Source: Verrucomicrobiaceae bacterium (GTDB lineage Bacteria > Verrucomicrobiota > Verrucomicrobiia > Verrucomicrobiales > Verrucomicrobiaceae). Taken from it: a stretch of 64,000 bases of DNA. Below the pieces are notes generated by a model. That model was not told the DNA's origin and did not search any database. It was given only the letters and a program-made list of their open reading frames with translations. How positions within the stretch are numbered: position 1 is the first letter of the stretch; each line of letters opens with the position of its first letter. Made by a program: the position numbers and the translations under genes. Positions 48,997 to 58,327 of this stretch are shown here, one piece after another. The DNA lies in NCBI GenBank assembly GCA_016713245.1, contig JADJPM010000001.1, forward strand, positions 1,302,001-1,366,000. The letters run 5' to 3'.

Positions 48997-50214
48997 TCAA
49001 AGCGCGAAGGATGAAAGCAGCTCTTGCATGCGTCTGCCAAGCCTTTTCAGCGGTGACAGGTAAGGTTTTTCAGCATCGAGAATCTGTGCGTAACGAATGA
49101 GGCCGATGGGCGCGGAGAACTGCGGGTTTTCAAAGGTGGACGAGATGCCGCTCACCGGTGCGGAACCTGCACGGGTGACTTTGCGACCAAAGACTTCCTG
49201 CGCGACGTTTTCGATGCCTTTCATCAGGCTGACGCCACCAGTCAAAAACACGCCGGCGCCGATGCGATGCAGATGCGGCTCCACCGCTGCCTTGACGGTC
49301 TCCATGATCTCCTTCGTGCGCAGATACATGACCTCGTTCAGGAAGGCGCGGGGCACCTCGCCGAGCACGAGGCCGGTCTCGTCCTCGATGTTCAGCATTT
49401 CATCCTCGGGCACGTCTTGGTAGTCGGTGCTGCCTTCTTCGATTTTGAGCTTCTCTGCACGGCCGTTCGGGATTTCGAGCGCCATGGCGACATCGTTCGT
49501 GATGTGATCGCCACCCAGCGGCACACAGCCGGAGGCGGTGATCATGCCGTCGTCATACAAAACGTAGTCACAGGTTCCAGCGCCGAAATCGAGCATGAGG
49601 GCTCCTTGCGTTTTGGCCTCTCGGGTGAGCACGACCTGTGCCGCAGCGACGGGATTGAAGACGACGTCTTCAACTTCGAGCGGGATCTCACGCACACAGC
49701 GGATGGCATTCTGAATGCGGCCACGGATGCCGTGGATGATGTGGTAATCCGCCTCCAGCATGCGGCCCTCGCGGCCGATCGGCTGACGCACACCTTCGAC
49801 GCCATCGACGATGTATTGCCGCGTGACGCTGTGAAGAAAAACGTTCTGCTGCGGGATGCTGACGTTGCGGGCGATCTCTTTGGCCTCTTCGACATCGTCT
49901 TCGGTGATCTCCATCTGATCTTCGGGCAGGCGATGACAGCCGCGGTTGTTCAGCGATTGGATGTGAGCGCCGCTGACGCCGAGGAAGACATTGCGGATCA
50001 TCACGTCACTGCGGTCTTCGGCACGCACGAGAGCGTCGTTCAGGCAGGTCTGCACCGTTTCGAAATCGACGATTTCGCCTTTACGTACGCCGCGAGAAGG
50101 TGCCTGGCCCACGCCGAGGATTTTGATCGCTCCGTCACGCTTTGCCTCGCCGACGACGACGCAGATTTTGTGCGTTCCGATTTCGAGTCCGGCGTAGATG
50201 GTGCTTTTGGCCAT
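48997..50214 (-). CDS. ftsA: Cell division protein FtsA
   Basis: A 405-residue actin-like protein that anchors FtsZ to the membrane. Phosphate-binding loops are IYAGLEIGTHKICVVVGE (phosphate 1) and MLDFGAGTCDYVLY (phosphate 2), and the adenosine motif is VFLTGGVSLMKGIE. The C-terminus LSPLKRLGRRMQELLSSFAL is an amphipathic membrane-targeting helix. It is 22 bp after ftsQ and 56 bp before ftsZ. Confidence 0.95.
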   Translation of the reverse strand: MAKSTIYAGLEIGTHKICVVVGEAKRDGAIKILGVGQAPSRGVRKGEIVDFETVQTCLNDALVRAEDRSDVMIRNVFLGVSGAHIQSLNNRGCHRLPEDQMEITEDDVEEAKEIARNVSIPQQNVFLHSVTRQYIVDGVEGVRQPIGREGRMLEADYHIIHGIRGRIQNAIRCVREIPLEVEDVVFNPVAAAQVVLTREAKTQGALMLDFGAGTCDYVLYDDGMITASGCVPLGGDHITNDVAMALEIPNGRAEKLKIEEGSTDYQDVPEDEMLNIEDETGLVLGEVPRAFLNEVMYLRTKEIMETVKAAVEPHLHRIGAGVFLTGGVSLMKGIENVAQEVFGRKVTRAGSAPVSGISSTFENPQFSAPIGLIRYAQILDAEKPYLSPLKRLGRRMQELLSSFAL

Positions 50215-50236
50215 AAGTCAGTGGGAGGTTCAGGGT

Positions 50237-51187
50237 TTAGCGGTTTGCAGCCAGGTTGAGGCCGCTGACATCGGGCGTGCCGTGGAAGGTGGCGGGCGTG
50301 TTGCCCTCCGGGATGAAATGGAGCGTGGCGATCTTCCACTGGCGGGCACGGGCCTCCTTCATGAGGCGGTCATAACGCTCCAACTGCATCTCCACATCAT
50401 CGACGCCGAAGGTGATGACCTTGGGCTCGGACTCGGCCGTGGCGTAATGGGCCTCGATGGACCACGCATTGGGGAGGATGAGCTTCCTCGCGATCTCAGC
50501 CGGAGCCTGGGCTCGTGAGTTGAGTTCTTTCGCCAGCTCCAAAGCGGTGTGCAGCAGCGGATCGGAGAGCTTTTTGCCATGCTCGATCTTGCTCACGGCA
50601 TCGAAGCAGATCACCGGCAGGGCGAGGTATTCCTTCGTGACGACCTCGCAAGGCATCGGCACGCCTTCGGCATCGATCAGGCATCCGGTGCCGCTGAGCG
50701 GGGCGAAGTACTTCTGCTTGGCGCACTCCAACCAGGCCACGGGGAAACGCTGCTGCACTTTGATGGTGAGGCTGCCGTTGTAGTCCCGCTGGATGTGTAC
50801 ACCCTTGACCTGCGGCAGGCGTTCGAGGCGGCTGCGCACCTCACCGAGGTTGAGGGTGAGAAGATTGGTGTCGAGCGTGAGGGCGGTGGCCGCGACGAGT
50901 TTCGGCACGGAAAGCGGCCCACTGGTCTGCACATCGAGCGCTTTGAGCAGGAATCGGGAGTTTTTCTCGAAGGCCTCTTCCCATGCCAGCTTGCCCAAGG
51001 CGACCACGACGATGGCGACGATCAGCCAGAGGGCATTTCGGTAACCTTTCCGCCGCGCCATTTCCGCCTCCTGCTGGCGGATGACCGGGGATTCCGGCTC
51101 GTAATCGATCACATGCGGCACGGCCGCCTTGCGTGAACGCGAGGGGGAGCGAGCAGGAGATTTCGAGCCTTTCTTGGGAGAGGGCAT
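50237..51187 (-). CDS. ftsQ: Cell division protein FtsQ
   Basis: A 316-residue bitopic membrane protein. A basic cytoplasmic N-terminus (KKGSKSPARSPSRSRK) precedes a transmembrane helix (ALWLIVAIVVVALGKLAW). A POTRA domain (VQTSGPLSVPKLVAATAL) and the FtsQ domain with RLERLPQVKGVHIQRDYNGS follow. It links the divisome with septal wall synthesis. It is the first gene of the ftsQ-ftsA-ftsZ operon; no mur or ddl gene precedes it, so the usual division-cell-wall cluster is split here. A palindrome lies 25-44 bp upstream of the start. Confidence 0.85.
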   Translation of the reverse strand: MPSPKKGSKSPARSPSRSRKAAVPHVIDYEPESPVIRQQEAEMARRKGYRNALWLIVAIVVVALGKLAWEEAFEKNSRFLLKALDVQTSGPLSVPKLVAATALTLDTNLLTLNLGEVRSRLERLPQVKGVHIQRDYNGSLTIKVQQRFPVAWLECAKQKYFAPLSGTGCLIDAEGVPMPCEVVTKEYLALPVICFDAVSKIEHGKKLSDPLLHTALELAKELNSRAQAPAEIARKLILPNAWSIEAHYATAESEPKVITFGVDDVEMQLERYDRLMKEARARQWKIATLHFIPEGNTPATFHGTPDVSGLNLAANR

Positions 51188-51211
51188 GACGCGGGAGGGG
51201 CCAGAACTTGG

Positions 51212-51231
51212 TATTTAACGTGTGTTAAATA
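51212..51231. promoter_or_regulatory. Palindrome upstream of ftsQ (candidate operator)
   Basis: TATTTAAC-GTGT-GTTAAATA, a perfect 8+8 bp inverted repeat in an AT-rich patch upstream of ftsQ. It is a plausible binding site or promoter core; no known regulator is assigned. Confidence 0.5.
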
Positions 51232-51337
51232 GTTCATCGCCAGTCCGAACGCCATAATTATTCGCGAGAAAATGGGGCCGCCAGAGGGCGGGTCAGACGG
51301 AGCGACTGACCGCTAGTCTAGAAACTCGAAGCCCGCC

Positions 51338-52966
51338 TCACGGCTTCAGCTCGATGGCCTTGTAGCAGCGATGGTCGAGAATCGAAGGGAGCATGTTTTT
51401 GATCTCCAGACGCTTCAAGTGCGGATGCACATACCAATACACCGGCATCACGGGCACCTCATTGAGCATCAGGGTTTCCGCTTCTTTGAGGATGGCGAGG
51501 CGTTTGGCGGGATCTCCTTCGACGAAACTTTGCTTAATGAGGGCGTCATACTGCGGGTTGCTCCAGCCGGTGTTGTTGTTGCCATCGTTGGTCTGCCAGA
51601 GCGAGAGGAAGGTGGTGGGATCGAGGTAATCCCCGCCCCAGGCCGCGCGGCACACGTCGAATTTCAGCGCCCGCTGGGATTCGAGATAGACGCCCCAATC
51701 TTGATTCAACACGCCCGCAGGGATTTTGAGATGCTGCTTCCACATGGCCTGCACGGCCTCGGCCAGCGTGCGGTGGGATTCGCTGGTGTTGATGAGGATT
51801 TCGAAGGGCGGAAAACCTTTGCCATCTGAGTAGCCCGCCTCGGCCAGGAGTCGGCGGGCCTCAGCAGGATCGAACTTCATGATGTCGGGCGCTTGATAGT
51901 CCTTCACGGTGCCAGGCGGGGTGAGGCCGGTGGCGGCTTTTTGTCCTCCGCGAAGCACATTTTTCACGAGGCTTTCCCGATCAATCGCCAGCGCCAAGGC
52001 TTTCCGCACGCGGACATCATTGAAGGGCTTCTTGGTGACGTTGCAGCGGTAGAAATAGACGCTCAGCAGCGGATCGGCATGAAACAGCGGGGACTTGCTG
52101 GCGAAGTAGCCCGGAATCTTCGACAGCGGAGCGTCGAGCGTCATGTGGATCTGTCCGTCGAGAAAGGCTCTCTCCTCCGTGGGCGGGCTGCTGATGGGGA
52201 CAAAGACGATGCCGTTGAGCTTCACGGTGGCGGCATCCCAGTAGTGCGGATTGCATTCCACCTCGATGTTTTGATTCACACGCCAGCTTTTGAGTTTGAA
52301 GGCTCCATTGCCGACGAGGTTGCCAGGCCGCGTCCATTTGGTGTTTCGCTGGTCCATCGTGCCGTGCTGCTCGATGACGTGTTTCGGCACGGGAAACCAC
52401 GAGTAGTGCTTCAGCATGCTCGGCAGATACGGCGCAGGTCCTTTGAGCGTGAGACGCAGCGTCTGATCGTCGATCACTTTCACGCCCACCTGGCTGAAAT
52501 CGCTGATTTTGCCGGTGTGATACTCCTCGGCATTCAAAAGCGGGTACAACATGTTGGCGTAGTCAGCCCCGAGCTTCGCGGTAAGGATGCGCTGGTAGGC
52601 GTAGGCAAAGTCGTGAGCCGTCAGCGGCATGCCATCGCTCCATTTGCCGTTTGGCTGAAGCTTGAAGGTCCAAGTGGTGAATTTTTCCTGCGTCCAGGAG
52701 GCCGCCGCGCCGGGGCCGTCGGCATCGGGATCGTCCGTGCCCGGAGCCACGAGTCCCTCGAAGATCGAATGGAAGATCAAATGCTCCGGCTGGCCGCTGG
52801 CGAGATGCGGATCGAGCGTCGCTGGCTCGGAACCATTACCAAGAAGCAGAATGCCGGCCTTCGTGGCCTCCTCCACCCGCGAGGGACGATGCGTGCGGAC
52901 GTGATGAAACCACATCACACCCATCACGAGGGCGGCGAGAAGAAAAAGGCGGATGATCCAGCGCAT
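51338..52966 (-). CDS. Oligopeptide ABC transporter substrate-binding protein
   Basis: A 542-residue family 5 solute-binding protein (OppA-like). A hydrophobic N-terminus (MRWIIRLFLLAALVMGVMWF) suggests membrane-anchored or secreted placement. SEPATLDPHLASGQPEHLIF is the N-terminal lobe signature, and VRKALALAIDRESLVKNVLRG the second. It binds peptides for import, but no permease or ATPase genes are near, so it may serve a remote transporter or act in sensing. ATG 52966 was chosen because it directly precedes the hydrophobic segment. Confidence 0.88.
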   Translation of the reverse strand: MRWIIRLFLLAALVMGVMWFHHVRTHRPSRVEEATKAGILLLGNGSEPATLDPHLASGQPEHLIFHSIFEGLVAPGTDDPDADGPGAAASWTQEKFTTWTFKLQPNGKWSDGMPLTAHDFAYAYQRILTAKLGADYANMLYPLLNAEEYHTGKISDFSQVGVKVIDDQTLRLTLKGPAPYLPSMLKHYSWFPVPKHVIEQHGTMDQRNTKWTRPGNLVGNGAFKLKSWRVNQNIEVECNPHYWDAATVKLNGIVFVPISSPPTEERAFLDGQIHMTLDAPLSKIPGYFASKSPLFHADPLLSVYFYRCNVTKKPFNDVRVRKALALAIDRESLVKNVLRGGQKAATGLTPPGTVKDYQAPDIMKFDPAEARRLLAEAGYSDGKGFPPFEILINTSESHRTLAEAVQAMWKQHLKIPAGVLNQDWGVYLESQRALKFDVCRAAWGGDYLDPTTFLSLWQTNDGNNNTGWSNPQYDALIKQSFVEGDPAKRLAILKEAETLMLNEVPVMPVYWYVHPHLKRLEIKNMLPSILDHRCYKAIELKP

Positions 52967-53122
52967 GCCCGGATATGGCAGCGGGAGCAGGCGGACGCAA
53001 ACGGCAGTGCTCCGGTCATGGCACGCATGCCGGAAAGGCGATCCAATGTGGAAGGGGTGTGTGTTGCTTACCGATTTCGACGTTGAGGAACCGTGACAGG
53101 CCACCCTCCCATCTCCACCACC

Positions 53123-54313
53123 ATGACGCCACTCTCCCGCAGGCAGGCCGTGAAGCTCGGCATCGGATCACTGGCCGCGATGCAGACCGCCTCGCGAGCC
53201 GACGAACCGGCTCAAATCAAACCACGCTCGTTTCTCACGCCTGTGGATGATTTCGAGGATGTCTCCCGCGGCACACCCAAGCCTCACACACTCACTGGCG
53301 AAGCACTGCTGAACGCCAAACTCACTCCGGAGACGTGGAAGCTCGAAATCAGCGCGGATGAAACCACGAATGCCATCGTCACTCAGAAGGCGCAGATCGG
53401 AAAAGCAGTCACGCTCGACTACGCGGCGCTGCTGGAGCTCGGGCAAAAGCATCGCGTGCGCTTTTTAAAGGCCATGCAGTGCCTGAACATCGCTGCACCG
53501 CTCGGCCAGGGCCTGTGGGAAGGCGTTCCCCTGCGCGACGTGCTGCGATTGTGCGGCGCGATGTCGAATGTGCGCCGGGTCTATTTCTGGGGCTTTCACA
53601 ACGATGACCCGAAGCAGCGCTTCCAGTCCTCCCTCAGCTACACGCAGGTCATGGAGACGCCGCCGGCAGAGCTCCCTGTCTTCCTTGCTTACAAACTGAA
53701 TGGTGAACCGATCAATCTCGAACGTGGCGGCCCGGTGCGCATGGTGGTGCCTTGGGCGCATGGCTTTAAATCCATCAAGTGGCTCCAGCACATCCGCCTC
53801 ACGAATGACTACCAAGCGAACGACACCTACGCGGAGAAAAACAACGATCCCGAGTCGCATCTCAAAACTGCCGCCTATCTCGATGATGTTGTCGTAAGCG
53901 GAAAAATGGCTCACATCGGCGGTTGGGCCATCAGTGGCCTCTCGGGTCTCTCGCATGTCGAAACGTGGTTGAGGCCTGCGGGAACAGCTCTGGCCGAGAA
54001 TGACCCTGAATGGGAAAAAGCCGACTGGAAGCCCGCACCGCTCGATCCGCCACCGGATTGGAAGGCCGTTCTGCCAAAGGAGGTGATCCCGCAGAGCATC
54101 CTCGGCTTTGATCCAGCCAGCGGGAAGCCTCTCACCTGGCCGCTGCGCTACAGCATGGTCGGCTTCAGCACCGTTTTGCGAGATTTGAAGCCTGGCAAAT
54201 ACGAGGTTCGAGCTCGAACCGTCGATCTGAATGGCTTTGCCCAGCCGGAGCCGCGCAGCATTCAGAAGAGCGGTAAGAACGGCATCCAGGTGCGAGCCTT
54301 TACCATCGCCTGA
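53123..54313 (+). CDS. Sulfite-oxidase-like molybdopterin enzyme (Tat-exported)
   Basis: A 396-residue protein with a Tat-like N-terminus (LSRRQAVKLGIGSLAAMQTA). It carries the oxidoreductase molybdopterin domain: the cysteine in AMQCLNIAAPLG is the probable Mo ligand, followed by GQGLWEGVPLRDVLRLCG and the cofactor-binding LAYKLNGEPINLERGGPVRM. The C-terminal Mo-co dimerisation domain (HIGGWAISGLSGLSHVETW) is present. Members oxidise sulfite or reduce oxidised methionine in the periplasm; no haem partner is seen nearby. It converges on the next gene with a 1-bp gap and no terminator. Confidence 0.85.
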   Translation: MTPLSRRQAVKLGIGSLAAMQTASRADEPAQIKPRSFLTPVDDFEDVSRGTPKPHTLTGEALLNAKLTPETWKLEISADETTNAIVTQKAQIGKAVTLDYAALLELGQKHRVRFLKAMQCLNIAAPLGQGLWEGVPLRDVLRLCGAMSNVRRVYFWGFHNDDPKQRFQSSLSYTQVMETPPAELPVFLAYKLNGEPINLERGGPVRMVVPWAHGFKSIKWLQHIRLTNDYQANDTYAEKNNDPESHLKTAAYLDDVVVSGKMAHIGGWAISGLSGLSHVETWLRPAGTALAENDPEWEKADWKPAPLDPPPDWKAVLPKEVIPQSILGFDPASGKPLTWPLRYSMVGFSTVLRDLKPGKYEVRARTVDLNGFAQPEPRSIQKSGKNGIQVRAFTIA

Positions 54314-54314
54314 G

Positions 54315-55964
54315 TCAGCCAAGCTTTACCTCGCCGCAGAGTGAGACGTTGAGTCCCAGCTCACGCATCGCGGCGGCTTTGATACGGGCGGCACGGTGGG
54401 CTTGTTTTTCGTTGGGGGCGTAAACGACCTGGATGTGGTTGGATTGATGACGCGCCATCATTTGATCACGGCTGACGCCTTTGAGCACCGTATGCATGAT
54501 CGGCCACTGCGGCGTGGTTTCATGCCAGCGGCGCTGGGTTTCGGCCTCAGGCAGCTGGACGACTTCGGCCACGCCGACATCGCAATGTAGGGCGTTGTCC
54601 TTCACGAAGACGCGGCTCCAGACGATGTGGCCGGGTTTGCTGATGCCTTTCATCGTGCCGCCGCCGAGGCGGAAGTACATCGCGGGCTGGCGTTCGCTGG
54701 AAGCACCTTTCCAGCCGCCGATGAAGTGCGCGGGCGGTGCGGCGCCGCTGATGAGGAGGACCCAGACGTAAGGATTAGAGTGAGGCGGGCACTCCTGCCC
54801 GCCAGATCGAGCGGGCAAGAGTGCCCGCTTCACTTCAGCGCCCCAGCGCAGATCGTGGAGCGTGTTTTCGGGCGCGAAGCCGAGTTCGCGCCACAAACGG
54901 TAGGTGACGAGGCCATCGAGGCCGGCGCATTCATCGACTTCGTTGAAGTGGGGCAGCGCTTCGCCTTCAAACAGGACGCGTTTGCCATCGGCGCTGCGCA
55001 CGGGTGGACGGTCGACGTTGTTGAGCATGCCTTCGACGAGGTCGCTGGCCGGGGCGAGATCCTTCAGGCCTTGTTGATACTGGATGCCGATGGCGTCGCA
55101 GCCGAACTCATCGGCGAGACGAAGCGCGGCGATGTACATTTTGCACTGGAGCAGCACCTGCGATTCGGTGAGCTGCGTGGCCTCGTCAGTGCCGAGGTTC
55201 ATTTGCAGGCCTTTGCGTTTGAGCCAGGCAAAGACGGCGGCGGCATCGGCATCGCTCACCTCGCGCATGGCGGCGTAGAGCGTGGACTGGCTGAGGCGTT
55301 CCTTGAAGCAGCCAGTGGCGTGCAGGAGGTCGTCGGGAATGATGGCGTTGAACATGCCCATGCAACCTTCATCGAAGACGCCGAGAATGGCCTTTTGCGA
55401 GCGGAAGCGTCGGCCGAAGTCGCGACCGAGGCGTTCGTCATCCGCGGGGAGCTTCAGGTGGGCGAGATCGCGGACGTGGGATTGATCGTGGGAGACGCGG
55501 CCAGTTTCGAGCCACTCGCGCAGGCCGTTTTGGAAGAAGGCATCGGTGAAGGTCTCGCTCCAGAGTGTGGAGTAGGTGACGCCGGCCTTGGTGAGCGAGG
55601 CGTTGAGGTTCAAAAGGCCGACGAGGCCGGGCCACTGGCCGCTCCAGTTCGCGACGGTGAGGATGGGGCCTCGGTGGGTCGTCAATCCGGCCAGCACATG
55701 GTGCGAGTACTGCCACACGGCCTCGGCGACGATGAGCGGTGCCTCCGGCGGGATGCCGCGAAAGACCTCGATGCCCTCCCGCTGGCTGGCGATGAAGCCG
55801 TGCTTCTTCTTCGCATCATAGGGATGCGCACGCTTGATGACGCGTCCCTCGGCTTTGAAGGCGGCGGCGAGGGCGTCCTCCATGGCTTTTTGCGCAGGCC
55901 AGCAGGTTTGATTGGCAGAAAGACGCAGATCGCCGCTGGCGACGAGGTAGATGGGTTGGCTCAT
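54315..55964 (-). CDS. L-fucose/L-arabinose isomerase-like protein, REP translated inside
   Basis: A 549-residue protein with the fucose-isomerase-like fold: YLVASGDLRLSANQTCWPAQ at the start, APLIVAEAVWQYSHHVLAG and GPILTVANWSGQWPGLVG in the N-terminal half. Acidic residues in ILGVFDEGCMGMFN and FNEVDECAGLDGLVTY are candidate metal ligands. Such isomerases interconvert aldoses and ketoses; this is one of many PVC proteins of the group with no assigned sugar. A family B palindrome (54780-54835) is translated in frame as RALLPARSGGQECPPHSN in a loop. ATG 55964 begins the family motif. Confidence 0.75.
   Translation of the reverse strand: MSQPIYLVASGDLRLSANQTCWPAQKAMEDALAAAFKAEGRVIKRAHPYDAKKKHGFIASQREGIEVFRGIPPEAPLIVAEAVWQYSHHVLAGLTTHRGPILTVANWSGQWPGLVGLLNLNASLTKAGVTYSTLWSETFTDAFFQNGLREWLETGRVSHDQSHVRDLAHLKLPADDERLGRDFGRRFRSQKAILGVFDEGCMGMFNAIIPDDLLHATGCFKERLSQSTLYAAMREVSDADAAAVFAWLKRKGLQMNLGTDEATQLTESQVLLQCKMYIAALRLADEFGCDAIGIQYQQGLKDLAPASDLVEGMLNNVDRPPVRSADGKRVLFEGEALPHFNEVDECAGLDGLVTYRLWRELGFAPENTLHDLRWGAEVKRALLPARSGGQECPPHSNPYVWVLLISGAAPPAHFIGGWKGASSERQPAMYFRLGGGTMKGISKPGHIVWSRVFVKDNALHCDVGVAEVVQLPEAETQRRWHETTPQWPIMHTVLKGVSRDQMMARHQSNHIQVVYAPNEKQAHRAARIKAAAMRELGLNVSLCGEVKLG
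54780..54835 (-). repeat. REP-like pair, family B copy 4 (in coding sequence)
   Basis: GTGAGGCGGGCACTCCTGCC opens it, and a partner hairpin GCGGGCAAGAGTGCCCGC closes it. It keeps the ACTCCTG and CAAGAGTG loops of family B but has GC-rich stems. It lies inside the isomerase-like gene. Confidence 0.8.
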
Positions 55965-56056
55965 GGTGCAGGCAGAGTGCCGCAAACCGTGGCCGCTTTA
56001 CAAGACGGAAGCTGTGTCGTGATTTGCTGTGCAGATGACGATTCTTGACGAAGGCG

Positions 56057-56794
56057 TCAGATGCTCTCGGGATCGACGCCGAGTTCGCGAAGCTTCGCAG
56101 CGAGGGCGGCGGCGCGGTTGGCTTCGGCGGTGGCTCGACTGGATTCCGCTGCGGCGTTTTCTTTCCCGGTGAGGATGATGTTTCCATCCTCATCGCACCA
56201 GCGTAGCCAGAGACGAGTCATGCCTTCGTAGGTGCCTTCCCACAGCTTCACCCCCAGGCCTAGGCCGCCAAACATCACCGGATCACCTTCCTGTATGCGG
56301 CGGCCGCTGGAGCTGAGTGAAAACACGGTGAGAAGCCGCTCGCCGAGGTGCTGCTCCGGGTCATAGACGGCATACCACGGCACGCCGATCTGCTGGTAAT
56401 TGCGCAGTTTGGCGTCCAGCTCCCCGCCCTTGGTGTTGGAGACGATTTCGATGACGACATCCGGCGGCTTGCCATCGTAGGTCCAGGCAAAGTAGGCGCG
56501 GTGATCCTTCTCCCAAGGGTTCTGGTGGATTTCGACGTTCGTCTTCACCAGCACGTCAGGCACGATCGCCGGCCGGTTCAGCGCCACATACACACCGACG
56601 TTTGCCATCGCGAAGAAAGGAAAGCCGGGCTGCCAGGATGAGTGGATGGACTCGGTGAGGAGGCGCATCTGTTTTTCAGAGAAGAGATTGTCCACAGGCG
56701 TGTCGTCCTCGGTGATGAGATGGGAGACATCGGGACGCGGTGGCAGCTCCCAGTCGGCGATGTCTTCGGGCGGGTTGGTGGTGCTGGAGAACAT
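56057..56794 (-). CDS. Uma2 family restriction-endonuclease-fold protein
   Basis: A 245-residue protein of the Uma2/DUF820 family. The PD-(D/E)xK-like active site is VPDVLVKTNVE followed by KPPDVVIEIVSNTKG. Function is unknown; members are abundant in cyanobacteria and planctomycetes and may act in mobile DNA or defence. The C-terminal helix is alanine-rich (TAEANRAAALAAKLRELG), a recurring coiled-coil tail in the family. It lies 92 bp upstream, on the same strand, of the isomerase-like gene and is divergent from the membrane glycosyltransferase gene. Confidence 0.82.
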   Translation of the reverse strand: MFSSTTNPPEDIADWELPPRPDVSHLITEDDTPVDNLFSEKQMRLLTESIHSSWQPGFPFFAMANVGVYVALNRPAIVPDVLVKTNVEIHQNPWEKDHRAYFAWTYDGKPPDVVIEIVSNTKGGELDAKLRNYQQIGVPWYAVYDPEQHLGERLLTVFSLSSSGRRIQEGDPVMFGGLGLGVKLWEGTYEGMTRLWLRWCDEDGNIILTGKENAAAESSRATAEANRAAALAAKLRELGVDPESI

Positions 56795-56886
56795 GCCCGG
56801 ATATTACCTCTCCACTTTGGCCGCCGCAAGGATTGTGTCGCCGAGGGCTTCTTGACAGGCACGGGCAATGCAGCGGACGGTACACG

Positions 56887-58128
56887 ATGTCCTCACGCGC
56901 CCTCGGTTTCGTTCTCTTCTTCGCCACGCTTCTCCTTTACGTCGCGGCGACGTTGGTCGCGGACCGGCCGGATCTGATCTGGGATGAGGCGAGGTACAAG
57001 TGGTTTGCCACGAGCCTCACGCATGGCACTTACTGCACGCCGGAGAAGCCGGATGTCATTAACGGGCCTGGTTATCCGCTTGTTTTGGCACCGCTGATCG
57101 CCGCCGGAGCGCCGTTGATCGTGCTGCGAGGCCTGAATGCGGTTTTCATGGCGCTGGCGGTGCTTTTTACCTTCCGGGCTGTTTGGCCGTATGCGGGCAA
57201 AAAATGGGCGCTGGGCATTTCGCTGCTCACCGCGCTGCATCCGAGCGTGCTACGGGTGGGGCCGTATTTGATGACGGAGGCGCTCTCGCTGGCCTGCATC
57301 GCTGGATTTGCTTGGGCCTTCACGGCGGCGCTTCGAAGCGAACGATGGAGCTGGGGGCCGATTGTCGCCGCAGGCTTCGCCCTGGGTTGGCTGACGTTGA
57401 CGCGAGTGTTCTTTGGCAATGTGATCATGGCCGCGACGTGTTTTCTCGTGCTGATGCTGATGTGGAAAGGCATCCGCGGCCGGGTGCTGCGGGCGTTGGC
57501 CGTGCTGGCTCTCGCCTTTACGATGTGCGTGCCTTGGCTGGCCTACACGAAATCATGGACGGGCGAGACGTTGTGCTGGTCCACCAACGCCGGCGAGCTG
57601 CTCTATTGGGCCACCAGCACCCACGAAGGCGAAAACGGCCATTGGTTCTCGGAAGAGGACTCACAAAACAAGCCCGAACTCGTCGCCAACGGCCATCGCG
57701 ATTTCTACAAGGCCAACTACTATCTTCCCGTGAAGGAGCGGGAGGCTGCGCTGAAGAAGAAGGCGATGGAAAACCTCCGCGCGAACCCCAAAGGCGTGCT
57801 CAAAAACTGGATCTGCAACTGGGGTCGCCTCATTGTCGGTTTTCCACGCAGTTACTATCCCGAGGAGCTTCTCATGCTCGTCCTGGTGGCGGTGAATGGG
57901 CCCATCGTGCTCGTTCTGCTGCTGGCGCTCGTGGTGGCGTGGCGAAACTGCCGAAAACTGCCCTTCGAGCTGCTTTTGCTCGGCCTGCTGACCTTCATTT
58001 ACCTCGGCGGGACCAGTTTGCTGCCTGGACTGCCACGTTATACCATCGTGGTCTGGCCTTGGATCGGTTTGGTCATGGCAGCGGTGCTGTCCAAAGGGCT
58101 TCGGATCGAGCTGAACGGCGAGAAATGA
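56887..58128 (+). CDS. Multi-pass membrane glycosyltransferase (GT39/ArnT-like)
   Basis: A 413-residue protein with about eight to ten transmembrane helices. The first is SRALGFVLFFATLLLYVAAT. The acidic pair in LIWDEARYKWFATS after helix 1 is characteristic of GT-C enzymes, which transfer sugars from polyprenyl-phosphate donors in the periplasm. The C-terminal LVLLLALVVAWRNCRKLP and LPRYTIVVWPWIGLVMAAV complete the fold. It begins a glycan gene run (wecB, deacetylase, GT2). ATG 56887 was chosen because the hydrophobic region starts there. Confidence 0.8.
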   Translation: MSSRALGFVLFFATLLLYVAATLVADRPDLIWDEARYKWFATSLTHGTYCTPEKPDVINGPGYPLVLAPLIAAGAPLIVLRGLNAVFMALAVLFTFRAVWPYAGKKWALGISLLTALHPSVLRVGPYLMTEALSLACIAGFAWAFTAALRSERWSWGPIVAAGFALGWLTLTRVFFGNVIMAATCFLVLMLMWKGIRGRVLRALAVLALAFTMCVPWLAYTKSWTGETLCWSTNAGELLYWATSTHEGENGHWFSEEDSQNKPELVANGHRDFYKANYYLPVKEREAALKKKAMENLRANPKGVLKNWICNWGRLIVGFPRSYYPEELLMLVLVAVNGPIVLVLLLALVVAWRNCRKLPFELLLLGLLTFIYLGGTSLLPGLPRYTIVVWPWIGLVMAAVLSKGLRIELNGEK

Positions 58129-58297
58129 TACCGTCGCGGAAGTTCTGTCAGGGGTAGCACCGAGACATTTAGTGAACTGGGAAGCGTTCGTCCGGTCGGT
58201 CCAAGTCAGGGGACTTGAGGAGCAAATTCCTCTCGATTTTGAGAAGATTGGCGCAAAATAACCGCAAATGAGATAATTTTCATAAATTCGTCTTGCC

Positions 58298-58321
58298 TAT
58301 GATAAACCTCCGCTTATCATA
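58298..58321. promoter_or_regulatory. Palindrome at the wecB start (candidate operator or hairpin)
   Basis: TATGATAA-ACCTCCGC-TTATCATA, perfect 8-bp arms with an 8-bp spacer, ending 6 bp before the wecB ATG. The flanking 60 bp are AT-rich, suggesting a promoter. The loop carries an anti-Shine-Dalgarno-like CCTCC on the coding strand. Confidence 0.55.
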
Positions 58322-58327
58322 GTAATT

